Positions 34,674-42,901 of a stretch of DNA of 64,000 nucleotides are shown piece after piece (the first letter of the stretch is position 1; each line of letters begins with the position of its first letter). Below the pieces are notes generated by a model. The model made no database searches and was not told where the DNA came from. It worked only from the letters and a program-made list of their open reading frames with translations. The stretch is from Coxiellaceae bacterium (lineage in GTDB: Bacteria; Pseudomonadota; Gammaproteobacteria; Coxiellales; Coxiellaceae): positions 186,001-250,000 of the forward strand of contig JARGNX010000002.1 of the NCBI GenBank assembly GCA_029210045.1, given 5' to 3'. A program made the translations under genes and the position numbers.

Positions 34674-35795
34674 TTAGCTATTCGCTGGGCAGCCAGGTAC
34701 AGGCGCATCATCATCTGGTGTTTCGTAACCACCTGCTGCGGCGACAGGTCGATCATCAAGAAAATACCGGTTAAGGCATTGCCCTCCCGGCAGGGTTAAC
34801 ATGCGATCCAGTTTGCGTTGTACCTGTTCCGGGTCATGATTAGCAAATGCGTTTAAGCCTTCCATTAATATCGAGCGATCTGTGATTTGGTTGCTGGGCA
34901 GTGTGGTCAGTAAGCAGCGGTATTTGGCCTGCAAGTAAACGGGGTGAAGTGTCGCTAAGGCATGTAAGCTGTCATTATCTGCTAAGTGCGGAGGCAAGCT
35001 TGGGCCTGTGGATAGGCGGCGTAAGTTGAGTAGTTGGTTGACCAGTTTCACATCGACATGTTCAGCGGTTAATGCTGTTCGTTCACTTGCCGCTTCACAA
35101 TGCGTTTTTATACTGAGGGGGCTCATGTTTTTTGATGTAGTGAAGTGCAGTTGGGGCATGTTTGCTAATTTTTTATGTGGCGCTAATATGATACCTCCAG
35201 AGAGCTGTGTGGGGCTGAAGGGCTTTGTCATGCCGATGGCGATGGTGTTGGGTGCTAGTGATTCAGGGCTGCTAAAATCACAAAAGTAATGACCACTAGC
35301 TGGGTCTTTGTCCGTGGCTAAGGTCATACTGGCAACGGCGGTTTTTTTACTGTCTGTGTCATTTAAGATCATTACTCTTAAGCTTTCTATGGCCGATCTA
35401 ATGACAGTACTGTCAGTCTGAATGCTAGCGCTAGGTTTTAGGTTTTTTAAGTCGGACATCAGGGTCTGTAAGCGATTTAGTTGCGTTTGCAGGAATGCTC
35501 TTTCATCCTGCCACTCGTCTATATTGCAGCCGAACAAGCAATAGCGGTCACGATCCATTGTGGGAGCGATGGCTTGTAGCCGTTGCATTAATAATAACGT
35601 GGCAGATTGAATCGCCAGTTCTGGTTGAGCGCCTGCATCATTTAATAAACGGCTGTTTAATTGATCGATCCGTGTTAATGCTTCAATGCTGGTAGGGTTT
35701 GGTGTTGATGACCACCAGTAGAAACTGTCTTGGAATGCCTGGTTCAGACTGGTTAAGATGTGCTGGCATTCATCATTTAGTGCGGCTCGTGACAT
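34674..35795 (-). CDS. Unknown protein, paralog of the 516-residue neighbour (effector candidate)
   Basis: A 373-residue protein with no signal peptide, membrane helix or known motif that I recognise. Residues about 251-333 resemble residues 310-390 of the neighbour at 35894-37444: N-Q-L-L-N-L-R-R-L against N-R-L-L-N-L-K-R-L, then T-L-H-P-V-Y-L-Q against Q-L-H-P-A-Y-L-Q, and G-L-N-A-F-A-N-H-D-P-E against N-L-N-A-F-A-T-H-F-T-P-E. Weaker similarity extends about 80 residues upstream. A short acidic-proline tail follows (T-P-D-D-D-A-P-V). AGGG stands upstream of the ATG. It lies just after uvrD in the same direction and may be read with its paralog. Confidence 0.7.
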   Translation of the reverse strand: MSRAALNDECQHILTSLNQAFQDSFYWWSSTPNPTSIEALTRIDQLNSRLLNDAGAQPELAIQSATLLLMQRLQAIAPTMDRDRYCLFGCNIDEWQDERAFLQTQLNRLQTLMSDLKNLKPSASIQTDSTVIRSAIESLRVMILNDTDSKKTAVASMTLATDKDPASGHYFCDFSSPESLAPNTIAIGMTKPFSPTQLSGGIILAPHKKLANMPQLHFTTSKNMSPLSIKTHCEAASERTALTAEHVDVKLVNQLLNLRRLSTGPSLPPHLADNDSLHALATLHPVYLQAKYRCLLTTLPSNQITDRSILMEGLNAFANHDPEQVQRKLDRMLTLPGGQCLNRYFLDDRPVAAAGGYETPDDDAPVPGCPANS

Positions 35796-35893
35796 TTTAT
35801 TACCCTGTATTAAAAAGTGGCGCCAGGATAATGTTGGAGCATCGCCTCATGCAATACCCGGGGTGAAGCTTATGGTTTGAGATGTATGCTGTA

Positions 35894-37444
35894 TTATCTT
35901 GTTAGTCGAGATGCGAGGGGCTGAGTGGCGGTTTGTAGTGCTCGGTAATGCGCTAAGCGCGCTCGTTTGTGATCGGTTCGCCAAAATGCAAAGCATCCGG
36001 TTAATCCGTTAGTGTAATGGCGCACCTTGGCATTGGCGCGTTGCTGATGGTAACGAATGCTTCGTTCCAAAGAGTCAGCATCCCCTGTGGCGTCATTTAT
36101 AATCATGCGCAAGGTGGGTGCATGCAGTGTAAAGAGTTGCTGTATGTCGATGTCTCGATCTGCGCATAGTTGAACGAGTTGTTGTAATGCTTTTGCGCCA
36201 AAATCCGCTTTGAGCCGTCGTAATTGTGGTGTGAGGTCAAACATCTGCAGTATGTGAACTTGTTGGCGTTTACCTAATTTTAAAAGCGCTGTAATCGTTT
36301 CGGGGGTGAAGTGCGTGGCAAAGGCATTCAGATTGTTTTTTATGTCCCAGGTGAGTGCTGGCTCCCACGCATTTAGCACGGCTATGTTTTGTGGTTGCAA
36401 GTACGCCGGGTGTAGTTGACATAGAAAATCGATGCCTGGAGGTGTTCGCCACTGCTTTTGTAAGTGGCGATCAAAATCAGGATGCTGCAAACGCTTAAGG
36501 TTAAGCAGTCGATTGATTTCTGCGATATTGATAGCGGCCATTGGAAGGTCTTGTTGGATTTTTAGCTTGTTTAATGGCTGTCGCGTGTTGGGGTCCTTTG
36601 GTTCCAGGCCTCTTGCGGCATGAATAATGCCATCAATGGTGTGGTGTGTGTAGACCAATTGGCTATGCGGGTTAATCACAAAGAGTGCTTGCAGCTGTTC
36701 AAGTGTGACCGGGCGATAGCCAGGGTTTAGTAGGGCATCGGGCTCGGTTAGGCTAATATAAGGTTCGCCTTCGACCACTTCATCATGAAAAACCATATAA
36801 CGCGCACGCAATATATCGTTAGTCGCGAGCGTGGCATTGGTAGGAATAGAATCATTTTCAGCATCCTGTAAGCGCTTGGCAATACGTCCAGTAAAGTTTT
36901 TATAGCGCACAGTATTACAGAAGAAAGACTGAATATTGTTGGTTGCCACAAGGTGTTCGGCTGCGTGTTCAGCTGCGATGCTAATTTTTGTGGTAGCAAG
37001 GTGCTCTACGTCTTGTGTATATTGTGGGGTGGTGCGACGGTAGCTGATGTAGCTAGCCTGCTCTTCTGCGCGTGTGCTGGCGGGATGTGTTAGGTCAAGG
37101 GTTTTATCGAGACATGCTTGTATCACTAACAAGTCATCTGGCATCAAACGTTCTGGTCGCCACCGGACAGCTGTTACGGTGCTTCTATGGGCTCGAATCT
37201 GTTGGCGTAATCGATAGATGACGGCGGTTAGGCGCTCTCGTGTGGATAGTTTTGGGCAGCCGCTAATAAGATACAGTCGTTCACTCAGTTGGCCCAGGGC
37301 GCGCTCAGTCGCGTGTTTTGGTTTTCGGCATTTCTGACGATACTGTTCAGTAAGTTCTGCAATATGCTGATTAACACGGTTAAGCCGCACTAATTCATCT
37401 AGTATGGCAGCTTCTGCTGCTGTTTGTTCGGGCCTCTGTCTCAT
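35894..37444 (-). CDS. Unknown protein sharing a domain with its neighbour (effector candidate)
   Basis: A 516-residue cytosolic-looking protein, rich in Arg, His and Gln, with a helical N-terminus (about 1-90). The shared domain (about 230-390) is described under the 373-residue neighbour. The C-terminal quarter (about 400-516) is additional and ends in a basic stretch (K-R-A-R-L-A-H-Y-R-A-L). No catalytic motif is evident. It is the first of a leftward pair with the paralog, divergent from the duplicated-domain protein at 37743. Confidence 0.7.
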   Translation of the reverse strand: MRQRPEQTAAEAAILDELVRLNRVNQHIAELTEQYRQKCRKPKHATERALGQLSERLYLISGCPKLSTRERLTAVIYRLRQQIRAHRSTVTAVRWRPERLMPDDLLVIQACLDKTLDLTHPASTRAEEQASYISYRRTTPQYTQDVEHLATTKISIAAEHAAEHLVATNNIQSFFCNTVRYKNFTGRIAKRLQDAENDSIPTNATLATNDILRARYMVFHDEVVEGEPYISLTEPDALLNPGYRPVTLEQLQALFVINPHSQLVYTHHTIDGIIHAARGLEPKDPNTRQPLNKLKIQQDLPMAAINIAEINRLLNLKRLQHPDFDRHLQKQWRTPPGIDFLCQLHPAYLQPQNIAVLNAWEPALTWDIKNNLNAFATHFTPETITALLKLGKRQQVHILQMFDLTPQLRRLKADFGAKALQQLVQLCADRDIDIQQLFTLHAPTLRMIINDATGDADSLERSIRYHQQRANAKVRHYTNGLTGCFAFWRTDHKRARLAHYRALQTATQPLASRLTR

Positions 37445-37623
37445 CGCATTAGAATAACAAAGGCTCAGCGCTGATAATAATTAAGCGGGCATTAATGTTT
37501 GCATGGGTTCACAGAGGCCTGTGGTAGCACTGTCGACGATGTGTGCAGTTTAGTGCTTAGGTTGTATACATTGTATGGCATAGTTGCTAAAATTTTTTCG
37601 GGGGTAAGATCAAAGGAGGCATT

Positions 37624-37686
37624 ATGCCGCACAGGCGCTGTCGTAATAAAAAAACCGTGAAAGCAAAGATTTTCAATTGCCACTAA
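37624..37686 (+). CDS. Possible 20-residue basic leader peptide ORF
   Basis: AAAGGAGG (37612-37619) stands four bases ahead of an ATG that opens a 20-codon frame (MPHRRCRNKKTVKAKIFNCH), ending at 37686. Nine of the 20 residues are Arg, Lys or His. It ends 56 bases before the next gene's GTG start and is out of frame with it. It could be a leader peptide affecting the downstream gene, or a chance frame. The strength of the ribosome binding site is the main argument. Confidence 0.4.
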   Translation: MPHRRCRNKKTVKAKIFNCH

Positions 37687-37742
37687 CGCCATCCCCAATT
37701 GAAGCAAAAGAATATTTACCATCAATCACAGGGAGACATAGT

Positions 37743-39275
37743 GTGAGCAGAAGTACACCATCACCAACGGGCGATACTGAAGAAGAATTTGTTGAGCCGC
37801 ACGCTGAAGTAGCGGCGCGTAAGAGAGAGGAAGCTACCCGAAAGCTGGATAGCCTTTTTAATGTGGTTCAGCGTCAACAACTGTCAAGTGGTCTGTTTAA
37901 GTTGCGTCAGCACGCCTTTAAGGAAAAAATGCATGATGTTACTCGTGCACAAGCGCGTGAAGCTAGTCTGGAAGCAGCACGTGCAGAAGCGTCTCAACGT
38001 TTTGATAGTATTAGATTAGATAAAATGCGTGGTCCTTTTGACGCGATAAAGCAAGATTATTTAGAGGTGAGTTTTGAAAAGCGGCGTTCACGGTTTATTC
38101 GTCGGGCTTGTGAGTCTCACAGTACAAATGGTTGCGTTAATGTTGAAGAGCCGCAGCTGCAAGCGCAGTTGAGTGATCGTTTTAATGCTTGGCTAGGTGA
38201 TCCCAGTAATTTAAGTGCTATCGATGGCACATTAAGGGCGGCGATTGATCATTATAAAGGTAGTGTGCCTTCTTTGGGTGGTTACCCATTAAGATCGCGT
38301 GGCCGCGCTGCAGAAATCGACGGCATGATGGACGCGAAAGTAAGATCGACTCTCGGTACAGCTGGAATCATTACCGGTTTATTGAATAAAGATGATTGGA
38401 AGCCAGATGGACACTCGGGAGGTGTTGGCAGCGCATCGTTTAACACCGTGTTAATGACTAAGCTACTCGAGCAATTTGCTCAAGACCTGTCACGACAATT
38501 GCAATTGGGTGCGATGGCAAATGTTGATGGAGCGGCTTTTCAGGTGGCAAGCTCTGTGTTAATGACCGATCTCATTAAGCAAAGTGAATTGTTGAGAGGT
38601 TTATACCTCAAGTCCCCCTTGACTACAGTTATGCACAACTCCGTTCCCGCGGAATCTAAAGCAACTGAAGACAGTGACACATTGGCGGCATCAGCAAAGG
38701 CGCATTTTGACAGTCATGCGCCGGAGATCGCTGTAAGGTTAAAGCAGTGGGTGCTTGATCCCCGAAATCATCTAACAGTATCCAGTGTGATGAGTGAATG
38801 CTATGGCATCTATAAAACCCGTCCTTTTGCTGCGGGTACTCGCTTGCCAACCATGGAGCGCAATTACGAGTTGAGCCGATCGCTGGATAAATCGCCAGCA
38901 TTATGGCCCGGCATTATGATGAGCGAAGGCAGTTGGACGAAAACCGGTCATTTATATGTCGGTGGCTACGATTCATTTAATACACTGGTCATGGGGAATT
39001 TGTTACAAGCATATTTGCGTGATTTGGCTTATGACTTGGCGGCAGGCGTTAAACCAGGCACCGGGCATCACAACCTAGCCGATTTACAACTATGGTTGAC
39101 CTGTGCAAAGCACCCGCTGGAATTCCAGGCCGTGGCGCATTCGGTATTTGATAATGCTGGTTTTGTGATGATTTCACCGGAAGACTATGCACCAGCAGAA
39201 ACTAAAGATGGCAGTACGCAGCTAGATGATGGGCAGCTTGACCAGGAAGTCGGGGTATCGTTTCGGCTTGGTTAA
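37743..39275 (+). CDS. Unknown protein with an internal domain duplication (effector candidate)
   Basis: A 510-residue protein that I cannot place in a family. The start is a GTG at 37743 with AGGGAG seven bases before it; a TTG at 37677 has no such site. The N-terminus is charged and helical (E-E-E-F-V-E ... R-K-R-E-E-A-T-R-K-L, about 10-110). Residues about 143-278 and 329-458 are related copies: each has an R/K-L/F-N-A/K-W-L/V-x-D-P-x-N/R-stretch, then S-F-N-T-V-L-M against S-F-N-T-L-V-M followed by L-L-x(4-5)-D-L, 179 residues apart. No signal peptide or membrane helix. It may be a host-directed protein, but only by context. Confidence 0.72.
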   Translation: MSRSTPSPTGDTEEEFVEPHAEVAARKREEATRKLDSLFNVVQRQQLSSGLFKLRQHAFKEKMHDVTRAQAREASLEAARAEASQRFDSIRLDKMRGPFDAIKQDYLEVSFEKRRSRFIRRACESHSTNGCVNVEEPQLQAQLSDRFNAWLGDPSNLSAIDGTLRAAIDHYKGSVPSLGGYPLRSRGRAAEIDGMMDAKVRSTLGTAGIITGLLNKDDWKPDGHSGGVGSASFNTVLMTKLLEQFAQDLSRQLQLGAMANVDGAAFQVASSVLMTDLIKQSELLRGLYLKSPLTTVMHNSVPAESKATEDSDTLAASAKAHFDSHAPEIAVRLKQWVLDPRNHLTVSSVMSECYGIYKTRPFAAGTRLPTMERNYELSRSLDKSPALWPGIMMSEGSWTKTGHLYVGGYDSFNTLVMGNLLQAYLRDLAYDLAAGVKPGTGHHNLADLQLWLTCAKHPLEFQAVAHSVFDNAGFVMISPEDYAPAETKDGSTQLDDGQLDQEVGVSFRLG

Positions 39276-39287
39276 CGCTTTAAAATC

Positions 39288-39319
39288 GTCATGTCTGCGG
39301 CATCGTCCGCAGACATGAC
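39288..39319. terminator. Convergent-gene hairpin
   Basis: GTCATGTCTGCGG (39288-39300) and CCGCAGACATGAC (39307-39319) form a perfect 13-bp stem with a 6-base loop. It lies between the stop codons of two convergent genes. T-rich sequence follows mainly on the minus-strand side (GATTTTAAA), so it may end both transcripts. Confidence 0.7.
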
Positions 39320-39335
39320 AATTTGAATAGTTTTT

Positions 39336-40037
39336 TCAAAGCTGTAACTGCCCTAGGTGTGCGTGTAATACGGAACCATTAATGACGGCATGATTAGCAC
39401 AGAAAAATAATAGTTCGGCAATTTCATTTGGGTGTATTAAGCGATTGGCGCCGACTTTTGACTTTGCCCATTCGAGCGCTTCTTCGGTGGGCAAGCTTTT
39501 GCGTAACATGTCAGTATCTGTTAGCCCGGGGCATACACAGCAGGTATGAATGCCTGTGTCTGCTAAATCTTGGCAGGTGGCGCGCATCATGCCGACAATG
39601 GCATGTTTTAATATGATGTAGCTGGCATTTTCTGGTACGCCCATTTCAGAAACGGTAGAGCCAATATAAATAACGCTTGAGCCTGTAGCCATGTGTTCGA
39701 CTAAGAAATTATTTAGTATGCCAGCGCTAATAATCATTAATTGAAAGTTTTCTTGCAGTACATCAATTTTTTGGTGTGCAATGCGATCGCGAATCATATG
39801 ACCGGCATTGTGGATAAGGCAACATTGATCGGCCTGGCTAAACGTGGATTGCAGTTGTTGTTTGTGCTGGGTTAAGGCGTCAGCGTTACCTAAATCAATA
39901 GCAAGATTTTCTACTCCATCGATATCGCAAGCGCTGCGTGATAAATTCAGTACCTGCCACCCTTGTTGTACAAATAAGCCAACGGCTGCATTGCCGATGC
40001 CCTTGCTTCCACCTGTGATAATAAGCTGTTTATTCAT
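39336..40037 (-). CDS. Short-chain dehydrogenase/reductase
   Basis: A 233-residue Rossmann-fold oxidoreductase. The cofactor motif is T-G-G-S-K-G-I-G near the N-terminus, followed by I-H-N-A-G-H, a catalytic Ser in I-Y-I-G-S-T-V-S and the Y-I-I-L-K-H motif (YxxxK), then P-G-L-T-D-T-D. Substrate unknown. Leftward single gene, divergent from trpS. Confidence 0.9.
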   Translation of the reverse strand: MNKQLIITGGSKGIGNAAVGLFVQQGWQVLNLSRSACDIDGVENLAIDLGNADALTQHKQQLQSTFSQADQCCLIHNAGHMIRDRIAHQKIDVLQENFQLMIISAGILNNFLVEHMATGSSVIYIGSTVSEMGVPENASYIILKHAIVGMMRATCQDLADTGIHTCCVCPGLTDTDMLRKSLPTEEALEWAKSKVGANRLIHPNEIAELLFFCANHAVINGSVLHAHLGQLQL

Positions 40038-40072
40038 CAGTGATTCCTATTTACCTTACGCATGGGGGATTT

Positions 40073-40132
40073 TTAAGGGGGAGCGAGCGTTCGCTCCACC
40101 TTAAAAGTGCACAATCACTTGTTTTTGTGCAC
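40073..40132. repeat. Two inverted repeats in the SDR/trpS divergent gap
   Basis: TTAAGGGGGAGCGA (40073-40086) and TCGCTCCACCTTAA (40091-40104) form a 14-bp arm pair with one mismatch and a 4-base loop. GTGCACAA (40107-40114) and TTGTGCAC (40125-40132) form a second, perfect 8-bp pair. They lie between divergent genes, so neither is an obvious terminator; they may be protein-binding sites or a remnant of repeat DNA. Confidence 0.65.
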
Positions 40133-40255
40133 GTACCATACCAGGAAGCTATTGCCACTTGTTAAAGTGGGAATGGCTGTTTATTCATGCGGATATTATA
40201 ACAGCATTATGATATACTTCCGCCCAATGTTTGAACAGCTGAACAAGGGATAGCC

Positions 40256-41311
40256 GTGAAAAAGCGCTTATTAACTGGCGATACGCCAACAGGTCAACTC
40301 CATCTTGGGCATTGGGTTGGCTCACTAGAGAATCGTGTAAAACTGCAAGATGAGTACGACTGCTACTTTCTCTTAGCTAACTTGCATGCGTTTACCACGC
40401 GCGCGAAAGATCCTGAGTCGATTCGCCAAAGCACATTGGATATCGTATTGGATTATTTAGCTGCTGGTATTGATCCTGCACGCTCAACCATTTTTATTGA
40501 AAGTGAGTTGCCATCGATTTATGAGCTGACATCGATTTTTAGTATGTTGCTGCCCTTCCCGCGTGTGATGCGTAACCCAACTATTAAAGATGAGATACGT
40601 GATAAACAATTGGGTGAGAATTATTCGTTTGGTTTTCTGTTATATCCTGTGATGCAAGTCGCCGATATTTTAGCGTTTGAAGCCGAGTTGGTGCCGGTGG
40701 GTGAAGATCAGATCCCGCACTTGGAAATGACGCGTGAAGTTGCTCGACGTTTTAATCAAATGTATTGCGGTGTTGATTCGCACTTGCCAGATGAAGAGCA
40801 TGTTAAGGCCGGTGGTTTATTTCCTATTCCCGATCCTTTAGTTGGTCGCGTTAAGCGTTTAGTGGGTTTGGGTGGTCCGGCAGATCATGGAGCGTTATTG
40901 AAAATGAGTAAGTCTTTAAATAATGCGATTCTATTATCTGATGATGCTGACATCGTAAAGAAAAAAGTCATGGGCATGTATACCGACCCAAATCGTTTGC
41001 GTGCTACAGATCCTGGCACTGTTGAAAATAACCCACTGTGGATTTTTCATGATACGTTTAACGATGATACGGCTTGGGTTGAAGCAACCAAAGAGCGTTA
41101 TCGTGCAGGTACGGTGGGTGATGTTGAATGTAAGAAAAAATTGATTGAAGTGCTTGTGTCTATATTGGAGCCGATGTGGGAGCGTCGTAAACAATTTGCT
41201 AATGATTCGGCACAAATCGAGCAAGTTCTAAAAGCTGGAAATGAAAAAGCCAATGCGGTAGCCGAGGCGACTTTGGTAAAGGTAAAAGAATGTATTCGAC
41301 AGGTGTTTTAA
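40256..41311 (+). CDS. trpS: Tryptophanyl-tRNA synthetase
   Basis: It charges tRNA-Trp. The 351-residue class I enzyme shows the HIGH-type signature as H-L-G-H-W near the start and K-M-S-K-S about residue 220, with T-G-D-T-P-T-G-Q before and the G-E-D-Q-I-P-H-L-E tryptophan-pocket segment between. The start is a GTG at 40256 with AAGGGA upstream. The length is slightly above the usual 330. Confidence 0.96.
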   Translation: MKKRLLTGDTPTGQLHLGHWVGSLENRVKLQDEYDCYFLLANLHAFTTRAKDPESIRQSTLDIVLDYLAAGIDPARSTIFIESELPSIYELTSIFSMLLPFPRVMRNPTIKDEIRDKQLGENYSFGFLLYPVMQVADILAFEAELVPVGEDQIPHLEMTREVARRFNQMYCGVDSHLPDEEHVKAGGLFPIPDPLVGRVKRLVGLGGPADHGALLKMSKSLNNAILLSDDADIVKKKVMGMYTDPNRLRATDPGTVENNPLWIFHDTFNDDTAWVEATKERYRAGTVGDVECKKKLIEVLVSILEPMWERRKQFANDSAQIEQVLKAGNEKANAVAEATLVKVKECIRQVF

Positions 41312-41334
41312 TAGGGCAAGTGGGAGCGTGAACA

Positions 41335-42003
41335 ATGGCTATACCATGTCTTGTACAGATTGTTTTTAGGCGGGTCAATCTAACAGGCGATGGCTTTGCT
41401 TCTGATGATGGTAGTGATCGTATGCCTTTGCGATTGTTTCGACCAGCTAAAACGACTAGCCTCTCGATGACAGTAGAGTTGTTTTTTAATATGCCTATTG
41501 ATGATTATTTTCCTTTTGATGCGGATGGTGATGTGGATCTTGAGCATACCTATGCCCAACGCAATAAGCATTGTAATGATCGCTTGTTATTAAGGACCTA
41601 CAGCGACACGAGACGGTTAAGTATATCGGAGGTCATGTCGCCTCTTGCTGAACTGGGTGCTTCGCCAACGCCGATCATCTTCGGTAGAGAGGCTCGGGAC
41701 TTTGTTGAGAGTGCTATGCAGAAATTTTTTCATGGATCAGCGGTACACAGGCCATATGATTGGTTGCAAGCAAATATAAATGAGAAGAGAGTTTATACCA
41801 TAGATGACTGGCATGCGGACATGCCGTACACTCCTGCTGGTCGTGAGAAATTATTTACACAAAAGGCGCATGATTGTGAGCGCTTGAAGCAAATGGGTGG
41901 GGGTGATAAGCCAGCAGCCTCGGTTATTGACTTAACTGGTGATGGCGGTATGGATTTGACCGGTGCAGATAGCGATGCGGATACTGTGCCATATTCACGG
42001 TAA
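41335..42003 (+). CDS. Unknown protein with a C-terminal SUMO-interaction-like motif (effector candidate)
   Basis: A 222-residue protein of no family I recognise. There is no signal peptide and no membrane helix. The last 26 residues contain V-I-D-L-T-G-D (about 197-203), then a second D-L-T-G (about 207-210) and an acidic run D-S-D-A-D. V-I-D-L-T followed by acidic residues is the classic form of a SUMO-interacting motif in eukaryotic proteins. GGGAG stands upstream of the ATG. It begins 23 bases after trpS and ends 18 bases before an unrelated hydrolase gene. Chance occurrence of a five-residue motif cannot be excluded. Confidence 0.68.
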   Translation: MAIPCLVQIVFRRVNLTGDGFASDDGSDRMPLRLFRPAKTTSLSMTVELFFNMPIDDYFPFDADGDVDLEHTYAQRNKHCNDRLLLRTYSDTRRLSISEVMSPLAELGASPTPIIFGREARDFVESAMQKFFHGSAVHRPYDWLQANINEKRVYTIDDWHADMPYTPAGREKLFTQKAHDCERLKQMGGGDKPAASVIDLTGDGGMDLTGADSDADTVPYSR

Positions 42004-42021
42004 TAACTCGAGGTGTTAAGT

Positions 42022-42870
42022 ATGATACATCAAGGCGAAGCACTAACCATTGATTTGGGTCACGTAAAGATTGCGGCTAAACAATGGGGTAACCCGGATG
42101 GTCGCCGGGTATTGGCATTGCATGGTTGGTTGGATAACGCTGCCAGTTTTGACTTTGTCGCATCTGAATTAAAAGACTGCTATGTGGTAGCGGTTGATTT
42201 ACCAGGGCATGGGTTATCAGGGTTTATTCCAGAAGGCATTAATTATCATTTGATGGATGCGGTAGCGAATACCGTTAAGGTGTTGGATGTGCTGCAATGG
42301 CCACAAGCTACATTGCTGGGGCATTCTATGGGTGCAGCGATTGCTTCAATTTTATCCAGCGCATTTCCTGAACGTGTTGATTGTTTAATTATGATTGATG
42401 CCATTGGCCCATTATCAGAATCGGTGTTGCAAGGCCCACAGCGTTTAGGGCGTGCGGTGAGCAAATTATTGGCAGCCGGCAAGCGCCGGCGTACCGTTTA
42501 CCCCTCATTAGAAGGTATGGCTAAATATCGCGCAGAGACCGGCGGGCTTAGCTTGGAAGCGGCGATGGCGCTGACGGAACGCGGCTGTGAACAGGTGGAA
42601 GGTGGCTATACATGGCGCTTTGACCGCCGATTACTGTTGCCTTCGATGATGTATTTGACTGAAGAGCAGGTCAAAGTGTTCTTGCGTGACATTCAAGCGC
42701 CGTCATTATTGCTGGTGGGAGATGATGGCATCATGATAGACAATCCCCTTTTAGAACAACGAATTGCAGAAGTTAATAACATCGTCCATACTAGCATACA
42801 GGGCCACCACCACTTACATATGGATTCACCTAGGGCGGTAGCACAAGCGATAAATCAGTTTTTGGTATAA
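42022..42870 (+). CDS. Alpha/beta hydrolase
   Basis: A 282-residue hydrolase of the alpha/beta fold. The N-terminal H-G-W-L-D-N-A-A-S-F is the oxyanion region, G-H-S-M-G holds the nucleophile Ser (about residue 96), and H-H-H-L-H-M-D-S-P near the end holds the catalytic His. The acid is probably in D-D-G (about 232). The start at 42022 has GAGGTG six bases upstream; an earlier TTG at 42013 is less likely. Substrate unknown; lipase/esterase-like. Confidence 0.9.
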   Translation: MIHQGEALTIDLGHVKIAAKQWGNPDGRRVLALHGWLDNAASFDFVASELKDCYVVAVDLPGHGLSGFIPEGINYHLMDAVANTVKVLDVLQWPQATLLGHSMGAAIASILSSAFPERVDCLIMIDAIGPLSESVLQGPQRLGRAVSKLLAAGKRRRTVYPSLEGMAKYRAETGGLSLEAAMALTERGCEQVEGGYTWRFDRRLLLPSMMYLTEEQVKVFLRDIQAPSLLLVGDDGIMIDNPLLEQRIAEVNNIVHTSIQGHHHLHMDSPRAVAQAINQFLV

Positions 42871-42901
42871 GGGCGGCACAGCCCTACAAAGAGAGGGCTG
42901 T

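Noticed and set aside
37677-37742. TTG start at 37677 for the duplicated-domain protein
   Set aside because: It has no ribosome binding site, whereas the GTG at 37743 has AGGGAG seven bases upstream.
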